64,000 bases of DNA from Caccoplasma_A sp045587545 (lineage in GTDB: Bacteria; Bacteroidota; Bacteroidia; Bacteroidales; G3-4614): NCBI GenBank assembly GCA_045587545.1, contig JAZNCN010000011.1:1-64000 (forward strand), written 5' to 3'. Under the pieces are notes generated by a model. That model made no database searches, had not been told where the DNA came from, and saw only the letters and a program-made list of their open reading frames with translations. Position numbers and translations under genes: made by a program. This document shows positions 8,490 to 18,600 of the stretch, one piece after another; position 1 is the stretch's first letter; each line of letters begins with the position of its first letter.

Positions 8490-8944
8490 TGAAGCGAAAC
8501 AGAAAAATAGGGACAGAAATACCGGCTTTGAAAAACAGTACAGAAACGACAGTACGTTTTAGCGAAGTGGATTCAATGCAGGTTGTATGGCATGGAGAGT
8601 ATGTGCGCTATTTTGAAGATGGGAGAGAGGCTTTTGGTAGAGAATTTCCAGGGATAGGATATTTGGACTTTTATGCTAATGGATATACTGCTCCTATTGT
8701 AGATCTTCAGTTGCAATACATAACACCACTTACTGTAAATGATGTTGCAATAATTGAGACCCGATTTATTGATAGCATAGCAGCAAAAATTTGTTTTGAG
8801 TATCTTATATATCGTAAAAATGATGGAGCCTTAGCTGCAAGAGGACGCTCTGTTCAGGTATTTGTTGATAATGAAGGAAATATGTCTTTAACTAATCCTG
8901 CATTCTTTGAAGCATGGAAAAAGAGATGGCTAATAAAGAGATAG
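8489..8944 (+). CDS. Acyl-CoA/acyl-ACP thioesterase of the 4HBT hot-dog family
   Basis: This 151-residue protein has the 4-hydroxybenzoyl-CoA thioesterase signature in VRFSEVDSMQVVWHGEYVRYFED (about residues 23-45), with Asp in EVDSMQ at the usual catalytic position. It probably hydrolyses stalled or finished acyl thioesters, like ApeK of the E. coli system. Its start shares a base with the preceding stop, and its 3' end overlaps the following ketosynthase by 31 nt. Confidence 0.85.
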   Translation: MKRNRKIGTEIPALKNSTETTVRFSEVDSMQVVWHGEYVRYFEDGREAFGREFPGIGYLDFYANGYTAPIVDLQLQYITPLTVNDVAIIETRFIDSIAAKICFEYLIYRKNDGALAARGRSVQVFVDNEGNMSLTNPAFFEAWKKRWLIKR

Positions 8945-10584
8945 ACATATATTTAAGTTATTCTTCTTTGCGAACTTGTCTTGGCGATAAAACCGAGACC
9001 ATGAGAGCTATGTCTGATAATAAAACAGGCTTGAAGTATGATTCTTTACTGGGAATGTATGCGGGTAAGTCGCATATTGAAACAGTTATAGGCTATTCTA
9101 AATTTGAGTCTCTTTTAATAGAACAAATAGCAAATGTATTATCTCAAGCAGATAAATCTTTACTTGGGGAAGATACACAACTTATTATCTCAACAACGAA
9201 AGGTAATATTGATTTTTTAGCACAAGATTCTGTTAATTTAGCACCACGAGCTTTTATATATACTGCGGCAAAAGCAGTAGCAGATTATTTTAATTTTAGT
9301 TGTACGCCCATAGTAATATCAAATGCTTGTATTTCAGGGGTATCGGCATTTGTTGTCGCCAGAGAGAAGATTCTTTCGGGAGAGAGTAGGCATGTAATAG
9401 TTGCAGGAGCAGATATATTATGTGATTTTATTACATCTGGTTTTGCCTCTTTTAAATCAATAAGTACCTCACCTTGCCGCCCATATGATATTGAGAGAGA
9501 CGGATTGACTTTAGGCGAAGCTGCAGGAGCTGTTCTTTTAACAACAGAAACAGATTTAGTTAAAGATAAACATGTTCGTTTGGCAGGAGGAGCTATTTCA
9601 AACGATGCAAATCATATATCTGGTCCATCGCGAACAGGAGATGGATTATATTATGCCATCAACAACGCAATGAATGAAGCTGGTATAAAAGATAGAGACG
9701 TGGCATTCTTGAATTTGCATGGAACCGCTACTCGCTATAATGATGAGATGGAGAGTAAAGCGGTGGCATGGGCTAAATTAGAAAATAAACCAACCAACAG
9801 CCTTAAAGGATATATTGGACATACTCTTGGAGCATCAGGAGTAGTAGAAACTATTATTAGTGCCGAGCAACTTAAGCAAGGTTATATATATGGAACTAAG
9901 GGCTTTTCTGTTTCAGATACACCATATAAATTGAAACTTTCATCAGAAATTCAAACTATAGAAGGTAATTCTTGCATAAAAACATCGTCAGGTTTTGGCG
10001 GTTGTAATGCAGCTATAGTTTTGGATATGGGAAAAAGAGGAGAGCTTCCCCAACCATTACCTGTTTCATCGAAAGTTGTTGCCGAATATAAATTACCATC
10101 ATCAGAATTACCATTTGCTCAGTTCATAAGAGAGGAATTTAAATCGTTTGGAGAGAGCAATATGAAGTTTTACAAAATGAGCGATATGAGTAAGGCTTTG
10201 TATGTAGCAGTTGAACGATTGTTAAAGATAGAAGGTTTTGAAGATATTGCTCCAACTCGCCGAGCAATAATCCTGGCAAATAGCTCTGCATCTCTTGATG
10301 CGGATATAATGCATCAACAAATCTTAAATAAAAATCTTCCTGAGGGAGCATCACCTGCAGTATTTGTATATACATTGGCTAATGTTGCAGCAGGGGAGAT
10401 GTGTATAAGGCATAAGATACAGGGAGATAATACATTTTTTATTGAGAATGAGGATTCCGGATTAGCAGAGCGTTATGCTATAACGCTTATTAATCAAGGA
10501 CGAGCAGATGCTGTAATTTGTGGTTGGTGCGAATATATAAATGAGAATTGGAATATTAATATAAAACTTATAAAGACAAATTGA
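8914..10584 (+). CDS. Beta-ketoacyl-ACP synthase fused to a chain-length-factor-like domain
   Basis: This 556-residue protein has two parts. Residues about 10-380 form a ketosynthase with a full triad: Cys139 in ISNACISG, His269 in NLHGTATRYND and His303 in YIGHTLGASG. Residues about 410-556 form a second, shorter thiolase-like domain (from KALYVAVERLLKIEG to DAVICGWCEYI) that resembles the Ketoacyl-synt_2 chain-length-factor family and the stand-alone protein at 12024. The C-terminal domain has no obvious active-site Cys in a ketosynthase context. An alternative start at 8926 (MANKEIDI) would shorten the 31-nt overlap with the thioesterase gene. The extra domain makes this much longer than a normal FabF of about 410 residues. 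Confidence 0.85.
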   Translation: MEKEMANKEIDIYLSYSSLRTCLGDKTETMRAMSDNKTGLKYDSLLGMYAGKSHIETVIGYSKFESLLIEQIANVLSQADKSLLGEDTQLIISTTKGNIDFLAQDSVNLAPRAFIYTAAKAVADYFNFSCTPIVISNACISGVSAFVVAREKILSGESRHVIVAGADILCDFITSGFASFKSISTSPCRPYDIERDGLTLGEAAGAVLLTTETDLVKDKHVRLAGGAISNDANHISGPSRTGDGLYYAINNAMNEAGIKDRDVAFLNLHGTATRYNDEMESKAVAWAKLENKPTNSLKGYIGHTLGASGVVETIISAEQLKQGYIYGTKGFSVSDTPYKLKLSSEIQTIEGNSCIKTSSGFGGCNAAIVLDMGKRGELPQPLPVSSKVVAEYKLPSSELPFAQFIREEFKSFGESNMKFYKMSDMSKALYVAVERLLKIEGFEDIAPTRRAIILANSSASLDADIMHQQILNKNLPEGASPAVFVYTLANVAAGEMCIRHKIQGDNTFFIENEDSGLAERYAITLINQGRADAVICGWCEYINENWNINIKLIKTN

Positions 10585-10585
10585 T

Positions 10586-10840
10586 ATGGAAGAACTTATT
10601 AAAGAGTTAAAAGAGCATTTAATAGAGGAACTAAACTTAGAGGAGATTACACCTGAAGAGATTGATGCAGAGGCTCCATTGTTTGGAGAAGGTCTTGGAC
10701 TTGATTCAATTGATGCATTAGAGATAATCCTGATACTTGAGAAGTATTATGGCGTAAAACTTGCAAACTCTACTGAAGCAAAACCAGTATTCTATTCGGT
10801 TAAGACTTTGGCTGAGTATATTATGCAGAATCGTAAATAA
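10586..10840 (+). CDS. Acyl carrier protein, second of two
   Basis: This is an 84-residue acidic protein with Ser41 in GLGLDSIDALEI as the phosphopantetheine site. It starts 1 nt after the fused ketosynthase gene and ends 4 nt before the third ketosynthase. It differs clearly from the first ACP (5848) in its N-terminal helix, so each carrier may serve a different part of the pathway, for example starter loading as opposed to elongation. Confidence 0.92.
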   Translation: MEELIKELKEHLIEELNLEEITPEEIDAEAPLFGEGLGLDSIDALEIILILEKYYGVKLANSTEAKPVFYSVKTLAEYIMQNRK

Positions 10841-10844
10841 AGAT

Positions 10845-12020
10845 ATGGGAATTGTAGTCACAGGAGTTGGAATGGTATCAGCATTAGGAATAGGTGTTGA
10901 TAGCAATATTAGTGCCATGAGGGAAGGGAAAAGCGGAATTGTTAATCTGCCTAAGATACTCAAAACCGAGAATAAACTTCCTGTGGGCGAACTCCAAATG
11001 ACTAATGAAGAGTTACATCACATACTCGGAATTTCGGTAAAAGAACATTTATCTCGTACAGCACTATTGGGAATATTGGCTGTAAGAGAGGCAATGTCTT
11101 GTTCAAATGTAGATTTTACCAAACGTATAGGATTGATATCTTCTACCTCTGTAGGAGGAATGGATTTGACAGAAAATTTCTTCCCTGAATTTATTAAAGA
11201 TGAGAGCCGGGGTCGTTTGCGTGATGTTAAAATGCATGATTGTGCAGCAAGTACTGAAGCTATTGTCCGTTATTGTGGAATAAACTCTTATTCAACAACC
11301 ATTAGTACAGCTTGTTCTTCGGCTGCAAATGCTATTATTGTTGGGGCTAAACTATTAAAACATAATATTTTAGATTATGTTCTTGTTGGCGGTAGTGATG
11401 CTTTAAGTGCCTTTACTCTCAATGGATTTAAATCTCTGATGATTTTAGATGAAAAGTTATGTCGTCCATTTGATAATGAAAGGGCGGGTCTAAATTTAGG
11501 AGAAGGAGCAGGATATTTACTCTTACAAAGAGAAAAAGATGCAACTTCTTACTATTGCCATTTGAGCGGATATGCAAACAGGAACGATGCCCATCATCAG
11601 ACGGCGTCATCAGCAGAAGGAGATGGAGCTTACCTTGCTATGTCCGATACTCTTAAAATGGCAGCATTTTCACCAAATGAGATTGATTATATTAATGCTC
11701 ACGGAACAGGTACAGGAAATAATGATGCATCTGAAAGTAGAGCATTTATCAGACTATTTGGGAATAGGGTTCCTCCTTTTAGTTCAACAAAGGGTTTTAC
11801 AGGGCATACTTTAGCTGCTGCCGGCGGAATAGAGGCTGTATTATCTGTTATGGCAATTAAACTAAATTGTCGTTATCAGAGTCTTAACTTCAGAACTCCT
11901 ATAGAAGGATATGGTTTGACACCTATATGCAACTTTGAAGAGGATATTCAAATAAATAGTGTTTTAACAAATTCATTTGGATTTGGAGGTAATTGTAGTT
12001 CATTGCTTTTTACGCGATAA
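10845..12020 (+). CDS. Beta-ketoacyl-ACP synthase (KAS II/FabF-like), third
   Basis: I place the start at the ATG at 10845 (MGIVVTGVGMVSALGIG), 4 nt after the ACP stop, rather than at an upstream in-frame ATG at 10761 that lies inside the ACP gene. The 391-residue enzyme has a full triad: Cys157 in STACSSAANA, His286 in NAHGTGTGNND and His321 in GFTGHTLAAAGG. It is followed after 3 nt by a chain-length-factor-like gene, the arrangement of ketosynthase/CLF heterodimers in highly reducing type II systems such as ApeO/ApeC. It is therefore the best candidate for the iterative polyene elongase. Confidence 0.88.
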   Translation: MGIVVTGVGMVSALGIGVDSNISAMREGKSGIVNLPKILKTENKLPVGELQMTNEELHHILGISVKEHLSRTALLGILAVREAMSCSNVDFTKRIGLISSTSVGGMDLTENFFPEFIKDESRGRLRDVKMHDCAASTEAIVRYCGINSYSTTISTACSSAANAIIVGAKLLKHNILDYVLVGGSDALSAFTLNGFKSLMILDEKLCRPFDNERAGLNLGEGAGYLLLQREKDATSYYCHLSGYANRNDAHHQTASSAEGDGAYLAMSDTLKMAAFSPNEIDYINAHGTGTGNNDASESRAFIRLFGNRVPPFSSTKGFTGHTLAAAGGIEAVLSVMAIKLNCRYQSLNFRTPIEGYGLTPICNFEEDIQINSVLTNSFGFGGNCSSLLFTR

Positions 12021-12023
12021 AAT

Positions 12024-12836
12024 ATGGATTGTTATATAGAACGAGTGATAACTGACAGAAAAGTTGCAACTGATATTAAAGAGTTAATACCGGATGCAGG
12101 GTTGCGTCGTCGTATGAGTCGTGTAATAAAAATGGCAGTAACTACAGCCGTTGAAACACTTGGAGGTGTTGATAAAATTGATACTTTAGATGCCATAATT
12201 ACGGCTACAGGTTGGGGTTGCCTTGCTGATAGTGAGAGATTTCTTCGTAATATCATTGTTGATAAAGAGCAGTTACTAAATCCAACACCATTTATACAGT
12301 CAACATTTAATACCGTTGGCGGTCAGATAGCACTTCTTAGACACAATCATTGTTACAATGTTACCTATGTTAATCGTAGCCATAGCTTTGAAGATGCTTT
12401 GCTTGATGCTTTTTTAAGAATAGCAGATAAAGAGAGTGAAAATATATTGGTTGGCGCATTTGACGAACAGACGCCATCGCAACATAAGATTATGGAGCGA
12501 ATGGGTATGTTCAGAACAATAGCCGATGGTGAGGGTGCTGTATTTGTAAAACTTAGATCAAACCATAATTCAACGGCTGTCGCAAAAATTACAGCGATAG
12601 AGTTTCCCTCTATAACTCTAACAGAGGAGGAGTGTATAAAACGATATGCAACTTGCAACGGAGAAACAAAACTATTGTATAACAAATTTGAGCAGTATGG
12701 CCTTTTCCCAACGTCATCGGCATATTGTTTTGCCGAGGCTGTAGCTCTTATTGAAAAAGGAGAGAAAGAGGTAATTATATATAATGAATATTTTGGAGCA
12801 AAACCAACTATATTAAGAATTCAATGTATTGGGTGA
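12024..12836 (+). CDS. Chain-length-factor-like ketosynthase homologue without active-site Cys
   Basis: This 270-residue protein resembles the N-terminal half of a ketosynthase (Ketoacyl-synt_2 type). ATGWGCLADSERFLRNI and TPFIQSTFNTVGGQIAL match the substrate-tunnel region, and the active-site position reads YVNRSHSFEDALLDA with no Cys. This fits the NCBI-style family named beta-ketoacyl synthase chain length factor, which is common in aryl polyene clusters. It probably pairs with the synthase at 10845 and shapes its cavity. It overlaps the deacetylase gene by 13 nt. Confidence 0.78.
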   Translation: MDCYIERVITDRKVATDIKELIPDAGLRRRMSRVIKMAVTTAVETLGGVDKIDTLDAIITATGWGCLADSERFLRNIIVDKEQLLNPTPFIQSTFNTVGGQIALLRHNHCYNVTYVNRSHSFEDALLDAFLRIADKESENILVGAFDEQTPSQHKIMERMGMFRTIADGEGAVFVKLRSNHNSTAVAKITAIEFPSITLTEEECIKRYATCNGETKLLYNKFEQYGLFPTSSAYCFAEAVALIEKGEKEVIIYNEYFGAKPTILRIQCIG

Positions 12837-13522
12837 TTATAATAATAGTTATATCAATAACTATTTTCTTGATATGGGCATCTGCTGATGTTGGTAGTAA
12901 TATTTACCTGAAAACATTATGTAAAGGAGATAAAAAAGAGAAAGTTGTTTCCCTTACTTTTGATGATGGACCAAATGCAGAGATGACGCCAAAAGTATTA
13001 GAGATATTAAAAGAAAATAATATCTCAGCAACATTCTTTCTTATAGGGCAAGAGGTTGAGCAAAATCAAGAACTTGTTCGTAAAATAGTTGAGGACGGAC
13101 ATATTATAGGAATACATACATATACACACTCGGCATTTTTTCCTATGAACTCGGGAGATTGTGTTGAGAGTGAGTTGAAGAGATGCAGTGATGCTATATT
13201 TAATGTAATAGGTAAGCGACCACAGTTATTCCGTCTTCCATTTGGCGTTTCAAATCCTATAATAGGAAAGATGGTTAGGAGGCTTGGTTATAAATCTATA
13301 GGTTGGAGTATCCGTTCTCTTGATACAATTAATTGGCGAAGTAGAGAGTCTGTTTACAGTGCTATTATCAAACAACTTCACCCGGGAGCTGTAGTTTTGC
13401 TTCATGACAGATGTAATAACTCAGATAAATTATTACAACAAATAATATTGGGAATAAAAGAACAAGGATATAAAATTATCTCTCTTACAGAGATGTTAAA
13501 CATTGATGCATATGAGAACTAA
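12824..13522 (+). CDS. Membrane-anchored polysaccharide deacetylase (NodB domain)
   Basis: An N-terminal membrane anchor (residues about 2-20) leads into a carbohydrate esterase 4 domain. The metal-binding motifs are TFDDGP (residues 45-50) and His98/His102 in HTYTHS. The conserved RLPFG and LLHD motifs are also present. The 232-residue length matches a minimal NodB domain. It probably faces the periplasm and deacetylates an amino sugar or a similar acyl group. Such a gene is not part of the core E. coli pathway, so it may modify a glycan attached by the cluster glycosyltransferase. It overlaps both neighbours by 11-13 nt. Confidence 0.85.
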   Translation: MYWVIIIIVISITIFLIWASADVGSNIYLKTLCKGDKKEKVVSLTFDDGPNAEMTPKVLEILKENNISATFFLIGQEVEQNQELVRKIVEDGHIIGIHTYTHSAFFPMNSGDCVESELKRCSDAIFNVIGKRPQLFRLPFGVSNPIIGKMVRRLGYKSIGWSIRSLDTINWRSRESVYSAIIKQLHPGAVVLLHDRCNNSDKLLQQIILGIKEQGYKIISLTEMLNIDAYEN

Positions 13523-14135
13523 GTTAATATTGATGACAGTAATGTTGTATGCGACAATTTTTGCCTATTCTCAAACAAATGAGATCTTAAATAAGTTTGA
13601 ACGAGAATTAAAAGCAAAAAATGAAAGTGTATCTACCATTAAGTGCCAATTTAAGCAAATCCAGAAGATATCTGTCCTTGCGGATATAGTACAGAAAAAT
13701 GGAGATTTCTATTTTGAAAAGCCATCTAATATGTTGCTTGCATTTAAAGATGGCGACTACATAAAAATGAATACCGAGAAATTTGAGATGAAAATGGCAG
13801 GAAATGTTTCATCAACAAAAATATCTTCTAACCCAATGTTGCGAAATCTTAGATCAATTCTATCAGCATGTGTTATTGGGGATTTTGAGCAAATGACTAA
13901 AGGTTTTAAAGTGTCAATAGAACAGACTCTAAATGAGTGGATATTGACATTGACTCCCGAACGAGGCAAAATGGCAGCTAAAGTTTCTTCAATGAAAATA
14001 TCTTTTGATAAAAAAGATATGTCGCTAAATCAACTTAAAATGTCTTCAAAATCGGGCGATTATACGCAATATATATTCTCGCAGAAACAATTTAACACAA
14101 AAATAGATTCTCAACTATTTAATATTGCCAAATAA
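13512..14135 (+). CDS. LolA-like periplasmic carrier protein
   Basis: I place the start at the ATG at 13512 (MRTKLILM), giving a signal peptide ending near FAYSQ and a product of about 207 residues; a TTG at 13503 and an ATG at 13506 are possible starts. The mature protein has the LolA-type half-barrel features: an early STIKCQFKQIQ segment, GDFYFEKPSNMLL, and a long beta-sheet run through SSKSGDYTQYIFSQKQFN. LolA-like proteins in aryl polyene clusters are thought to carry the lipid-linked pigment across the periplasm. The 5' end overlaps the deacetylase by 11 nt and the next gene starts 1 nt after its stop. Confidence 0.8.
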   Translation: MRTKLILMTVMLYATIFAYSQTNEILNKFERELKAKNESVSTIKCQFKQIQKISVLADIVQKNGDFYFEKPSNMLLAFKDGDYIKMNTEKFEMKMAGNVSSTKISSNPMLRNLRSILSACVIGDFEQMTKGFKVSIEQTLNEWILTLTPERGKMAAKVSSMKISFDKKDMSLNQLKMSSKSGDYTQYIFSQKQFNTKIDSQLFNIAK

Positions 14136-14136
14136 C

Positions 14137-14499
14137 ATGAGATTAGAAGGAAATTTTTATAAAATAGATGATATACAGCAACTTCAGGAGGATACTTATG
14201 TTGCTACTGTAACATTGTCTCCTGAACATAAAATATATGAAGGACATTTCCCCTCGCAAGCAGTTGTGCCGGGAGTATGTACACTTACTATTATAAGGGA
14301 GACTCTTTCTAAAATATTATCAAAAGAAATATCCTTTGTAAGAATAAAGGATTGTAAATATGTGTCAGCGTTGTTACCACAAGAAAACCTGAATATAACT
14401 ATAAATATTGTTGTTACAGATTTGAATAAGGTAAAAGTTGTAGTTGAGCGTATTGATAATAAGCAAATAGTTTTGAAACTAAGAGCCGATATACAATAA
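14137..14499 (+). CDS. Hot-dog 3-hydroxyacyl-ACP dehydratase subunit (keeps the His, lacks the Glu)
   Basis: The start is at the ATG at 14137 (MRLEGNFYKID), 1 nt after the LolA-like gene; an in-frame TTG at 14125 lies inside that gene. The product is about 120 residues. It has the FabZ motif EGHFPSQAVVPGV with the catalytic His, but the position of the catalytic Glu four residues after VPGV is Thr (CTLTII). The 8082 protein has the Glu and lacks the His. The two are therefore plausible halves of one heterodimeric dehydratase. The stop overlaps the next start by one base. Confidence 0.78.
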   Translation: MRLEGNFYKIDDIQQLQEDTYVATVTLSPEHKIYEGHFPSQAVVPGVCTLTIIRETLSKILSKEISFVRIKDCKYVSALLPQENLNITINIVVTDLNKVKVVVERIDNKQIVLKLRADIQ

Positions 14500-15686
14500 T
14501 GACAGAACCGAAACTAACATACCAAGAGAGAATGTCGGCTATAAAATGTGTGGTGCTTATACCAACATTCAATAACGCAAAAACCATTAATCAAGTGATA
14601 TCAGATGTAAAGCAATACACACAAGATATTATTGTGGTAAATGATGGCTCTACAGATGATACAGCTAAGATATTATCCTCAATAAATGATATCAAGGTTA
14701 TTGATTATCCAAAAAACAAGGGGAAAGGATATGCTTTAAAGTTAGGTCTAAGAAAAGCGTTTGAATGGGGGTATCGCTATGCGATAACAATTGATTCAGA
14801 CGGACAGCATTATGCAAATGATATTCCGGTTTTTATTGATAAAATAGAACAAACTCCTGATTCTCTTCTGATTGGAGCACGAAATCTGGCAGCAGATAAT
14901 ATGCCCTCAAAGAATACATTTGTAAATAAATTCTCAAATTTTTGGTATAAAGTAGAAACAGGTAAAACTTTGTCCGATACGCAATCGGGTTTTAGACTGT
15001 ACCCATTAACAAAGTTACAAAATATAAGGTTTATAACACGGCGTTATGAATTTGAGGTAGAGATTATTGTTAGAGCAGCTTGGCGTGGTGTAAACGTTGA
15101 GAATGTTCCAATTAAAGTCTATTATCCGCCGGAACATGAGCGAGTATCTCATTTCAGACCTTTCCGTGATTTTACAAGAATTAGTATATTAAATACATTT
15201 CTTGTTATCTCTGCGCTATTACTTTATTATCCTTGGGAATTTTTAAAATACTTGACAATTTCCAATATAAGAAAGTTTATAGACCATAATATCATACACA
15301 GTAAAGACTCAAATATAAGAATGTCATTAGCAATGGGTTGGGGTATCTTCTGTGGAATTATTCCTATTTGGGGATATCAAATGATTTTTGCAGGAGTATC
15401 AGCGCATTATATGAGACTAAATAAAGTTATTGCTATTGTTTTTTCAAATATTAGTATTCCTCCGGTACTCCCATTTATTTTGTATGGAAGTATGCTGTCA
15501 GGAGCATTAGTTCTCAATAAAGAAAATATATTTACACTTGACAATGTCACTATTGACGCTGTCGGTCAAAGTTTGGCACAATATCTAATAGGAAGTTTTG
15601 TCTTAGCATTAGTTTCAGGACTTATAGTGTCGCTGTTAGCTTTTATTTTAATGACTATTTTTAAAAGAAAACATATAAATGAGTAA
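14499..15686 (+). CDS. Family 2 glycosyltransferase with C-terminal DUF2062 membrane domain
   Basis: This 395-residue protein has a GT-A domain: VLIPTFNNAKTI (about residues 19-30), VVNDGSTDDTAK with the first Asp pair, and DSDGQH as the DxD-like metal motif. It is close to dolichyl-phosphate mannosyltransferase-like enzymes. From residue about 240 it continues into hydrophobic segments with MAMGWGIFCGIIPIWGYQM, typical of DUF2062. It probably transfers a sugar to the lipid-linked pigment precursor on the inner leaflet. It overlaps the exporter gene by 8 nt. Confidence 0.86.
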   Translation: MTEPKLTYQERMSAIKCVVLIPTFNNAKTINQVISDVKQYTQDIIVVNDGSTDDTAKILSSINDIKVIDYPKNKGKGYALKLGLRKAFEWGYRYAITIDSDGQHYANDIPVFIDKIEQTPDSLLIGARNLAADNMPSKNTFVNKFSNFWYKVETGKTLSDTQSGFRLYPLTKLQNIRFITRRYEFEVEIIVRAAWRGVNVENVPIKVYYPPEHERVSHFRPFRDFTRISILNTFLVISALLLYYPWEFLKYLTISNIRKFIDHNIIHSKDSNIRMSLAMGWGIFCGIIPIWGYQMIFAGVSAHYMRLNKVIAIVFSNISIPPVLPFILYGSMLSGALVLNKENIFTLDNVTIDAVGQSLAQYLIGSFVLALVSGLIVSLLAFILMTIFKRKHINE

Positions 15687-18600
15687 AATCTTTATACATA
15701 TATATGAATGGTTTGAACGACACAAAGCGATATTTTATTTAGTGTTGTTTTTATCTGTTGCCATTTTGGGATTAATGGCATCTCAAATATCTTTTCAAGA
15801 AAATATAACAAATTTCTTTAACGAGTCGGGAGAGAAAAATAAGATATTTGAGAATGTAAGTTTTAAGGATAAGATAGTTGTTATGATAACAGGTAACGAG
15901 CCTGATAACATAATAACTTCAGCCGAAATATTTGAGGGAAGACTATCTCCGTTAATTGAAGAGGGCGAGATAAACTCTATAGTAGCTTATGCTGATGATG
16001 AAGCTATTAATAAATGCATCTCGTTTGTATATGATAATTTGCCTATATTCCTTGTCGATGAAGATTATTCTCAATTGAATAAGAGAATATCATCTGACTC
16101 TATAAGTAAATCAATAGAGAATGTATATAATATGTTAGTATCTCCATCAGGCATGATTGTTGGCGATATTCTAATGAAAGATCCCTTGTGCATAGGAACA
16201 CATATATTGAAAAGATTTGAAGGTTTAAATCCCGATTTAGATTATGAGATATATGAAGGGAGATTATTTACTTCAGATCTTTCAACAATGTTGATATTTG
16301 TTCAACCTGCAAATGGAATAGGGGATACAGGAAATAATGATAAACTAATATCTGCTTTAGAAGATGCAGAGAATATTGCGGAGATTGAAGGAGTCAACAT
16401 TGAATGTATAGGGGGACCTATTGTTGCTGTTCACAATGCAAGGCAAATAAAGAACGATACAGCTATTACCTTAGGAATTGCAATATTATTTATTCTTTTG
16501 GTTATCTATTTGTCATTTAAAAATAAGTGGTCGATACCATTGATTATAATACCTCCTTTATTTGGAATAATTTTTGCGTTAGCAATGGTTTGGCTTACTC
16601 AAGGAGAGATTTCAACTATTGCAATAGGAGCAGGAACTGTTGTTTTAGGAATCTCTTTAAGTTATTCAATACATATTGTAGCTCATCTTAATCATATACA
16701 TTCTCCAAAGAAGATAATAGAGGAGTTGACAACACCTCTAACATTAGGGTGTTTTACAACAATTGGAGCATTTGCGGCATTGATGTTTACATCATCATCT
16801 TTGTTGCAGGATATGGGGCTCTTTTCTGTTTTTGCACTTATAGGAACAACTCTGTTTTGTCTAATTTTTATGCCTCAATTTTTGCGAGGAGTTGGAGAGT
16901 CTAAAAAGAGTTTGCTTCTTGAAAAGATAGAGGGATTGGTAGGTTATAAATATGAAAAAAACAGATGGATTGTCATACCTGTAATATTAATTACAATTAT
17001 AGCTCTTTTCTTTTATAACGATGTTAAGTTTGATGATAATATGTCAAATATCAATTTTATGCCACAGCATATTATTGATGCAGAATTTCGTTCAAAAACA
17101 ATATTTGGAGATGAGAGTAAAGATGTATATATAATAACAGGTAATAAGGATTTTGATTCGCTTACATATGAATATGCTCAAATCAATGATTTGATGGCAA
17201 AATTCAAAAATGAAGGTAAAATTGAAGACGTTACAACTATTTGTGATTTTGTTGTTTCTCCTGAGGAACAAAAGAGAAGAATTGATAAATGGAATAATTT
17301 TTGGAAAGAGAATGGTTCAAAAACATTATCATTAATTGAAGATGAGTCGAGCAAATATGGATTTCGTCAAAATACATTCTCGCAATTTTCTCAATTAATA
17401 ACCAAAGAGTATTCGCAATGTCACTATACGGCAGAAGAGATTAAAGATATACCAATAATATCAGATTGGATAAATTCATCAGACGAATATCTCTCAATCT
17501 TAAGTCGTATATCGTTAGAAGATAAGTACAAACAGGAGATATATAGTCGTATTGATAGTATTAAGAGTTCTATAGTTATTGATAGAGCATATTTTACTTC
17601 TAAGATGGTAGAATCAACAAGTGATGATTTCAATTATATATTGTTGGTTTCTTCTCTGATTGTATTCTTTGCTTTGTTGATTTCGTATGGAAGAATAGAG
17701 CTAACTCTTTTGACATTCCTCCCAATGGCAATTAGTTGGATTATAATATTGGGCTTGATGGCTATCTTTGATATTAAATTTAATATTGTAAATATCATCT
17801 TGGCAACATTCATATTTGGTATTGGAGATGATTTCAGTATTTTTATAATGGACGGACTTTTGCAAGAGTATAAAAACGGCAAGAAGGTGTTGGCTGCACA
17901 TAAAACGGCAATTTTCTTTTCGGCCTTTACGGCTATTGTAGGAATGGGAGTCTTAATCTTTGCTCAACATCCGGCATTAAAATCTATAGCTTTAATATCT
18001 GTTTTAGGATTAAGTGTTGTAGTGCTTGTATCTTATACTATCCAGCCAATGCTATTTAAGTTGTTAGTAACGAAGCAAACAGAAAAAGGAGGCTTCCCTT
18101 ATACCTTCGGAGCTATTTTTAATACAATTTATTGTTTTTCAAACTTTTTAATTGGGTGTATATTTATACAAATGTATATGCTTGTTTTAATGCTATTACC
18201 GATAAAGAAAGAGAAAAAGAAACTCTATTTCCATAAAATAGTATTTTGGATAACTCGTTTATACAACTCTTCGTCGTTTACTACTAAAACCATAAGAATT
18301 AATCCATTTAAAGAGGACTATAATAAACCTGCATTGATTATAGCTAATCATCAATCATTTATAGATATACTATTAATGTTATCCGTATCGCCCAAAATGG
18401 TTATGGTAACAAATAGTTGGGTTTGGAATTCTCCTTTCTTCGGTTGGATTGTTAAATATGCCGATTTCCACCATTCAGCTGATGGATATGAGGTATTAGC
18501 TGAACGACTAAAGAAGAGAGTAGAAGAGGGATACTCCGTTGTTATATTTCCAGAGGGAACGCGTTCAGCAGATTGTTCAATTCAGAGATTTCATAAAGGA

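Noticed and set aside
10761..10844. Longer N-terminal extension of the third ketosynthase
   Set aside because: The extra 28 codons lie inside the ACP gene, and the family start MGIVVTGVGM is at 10845.
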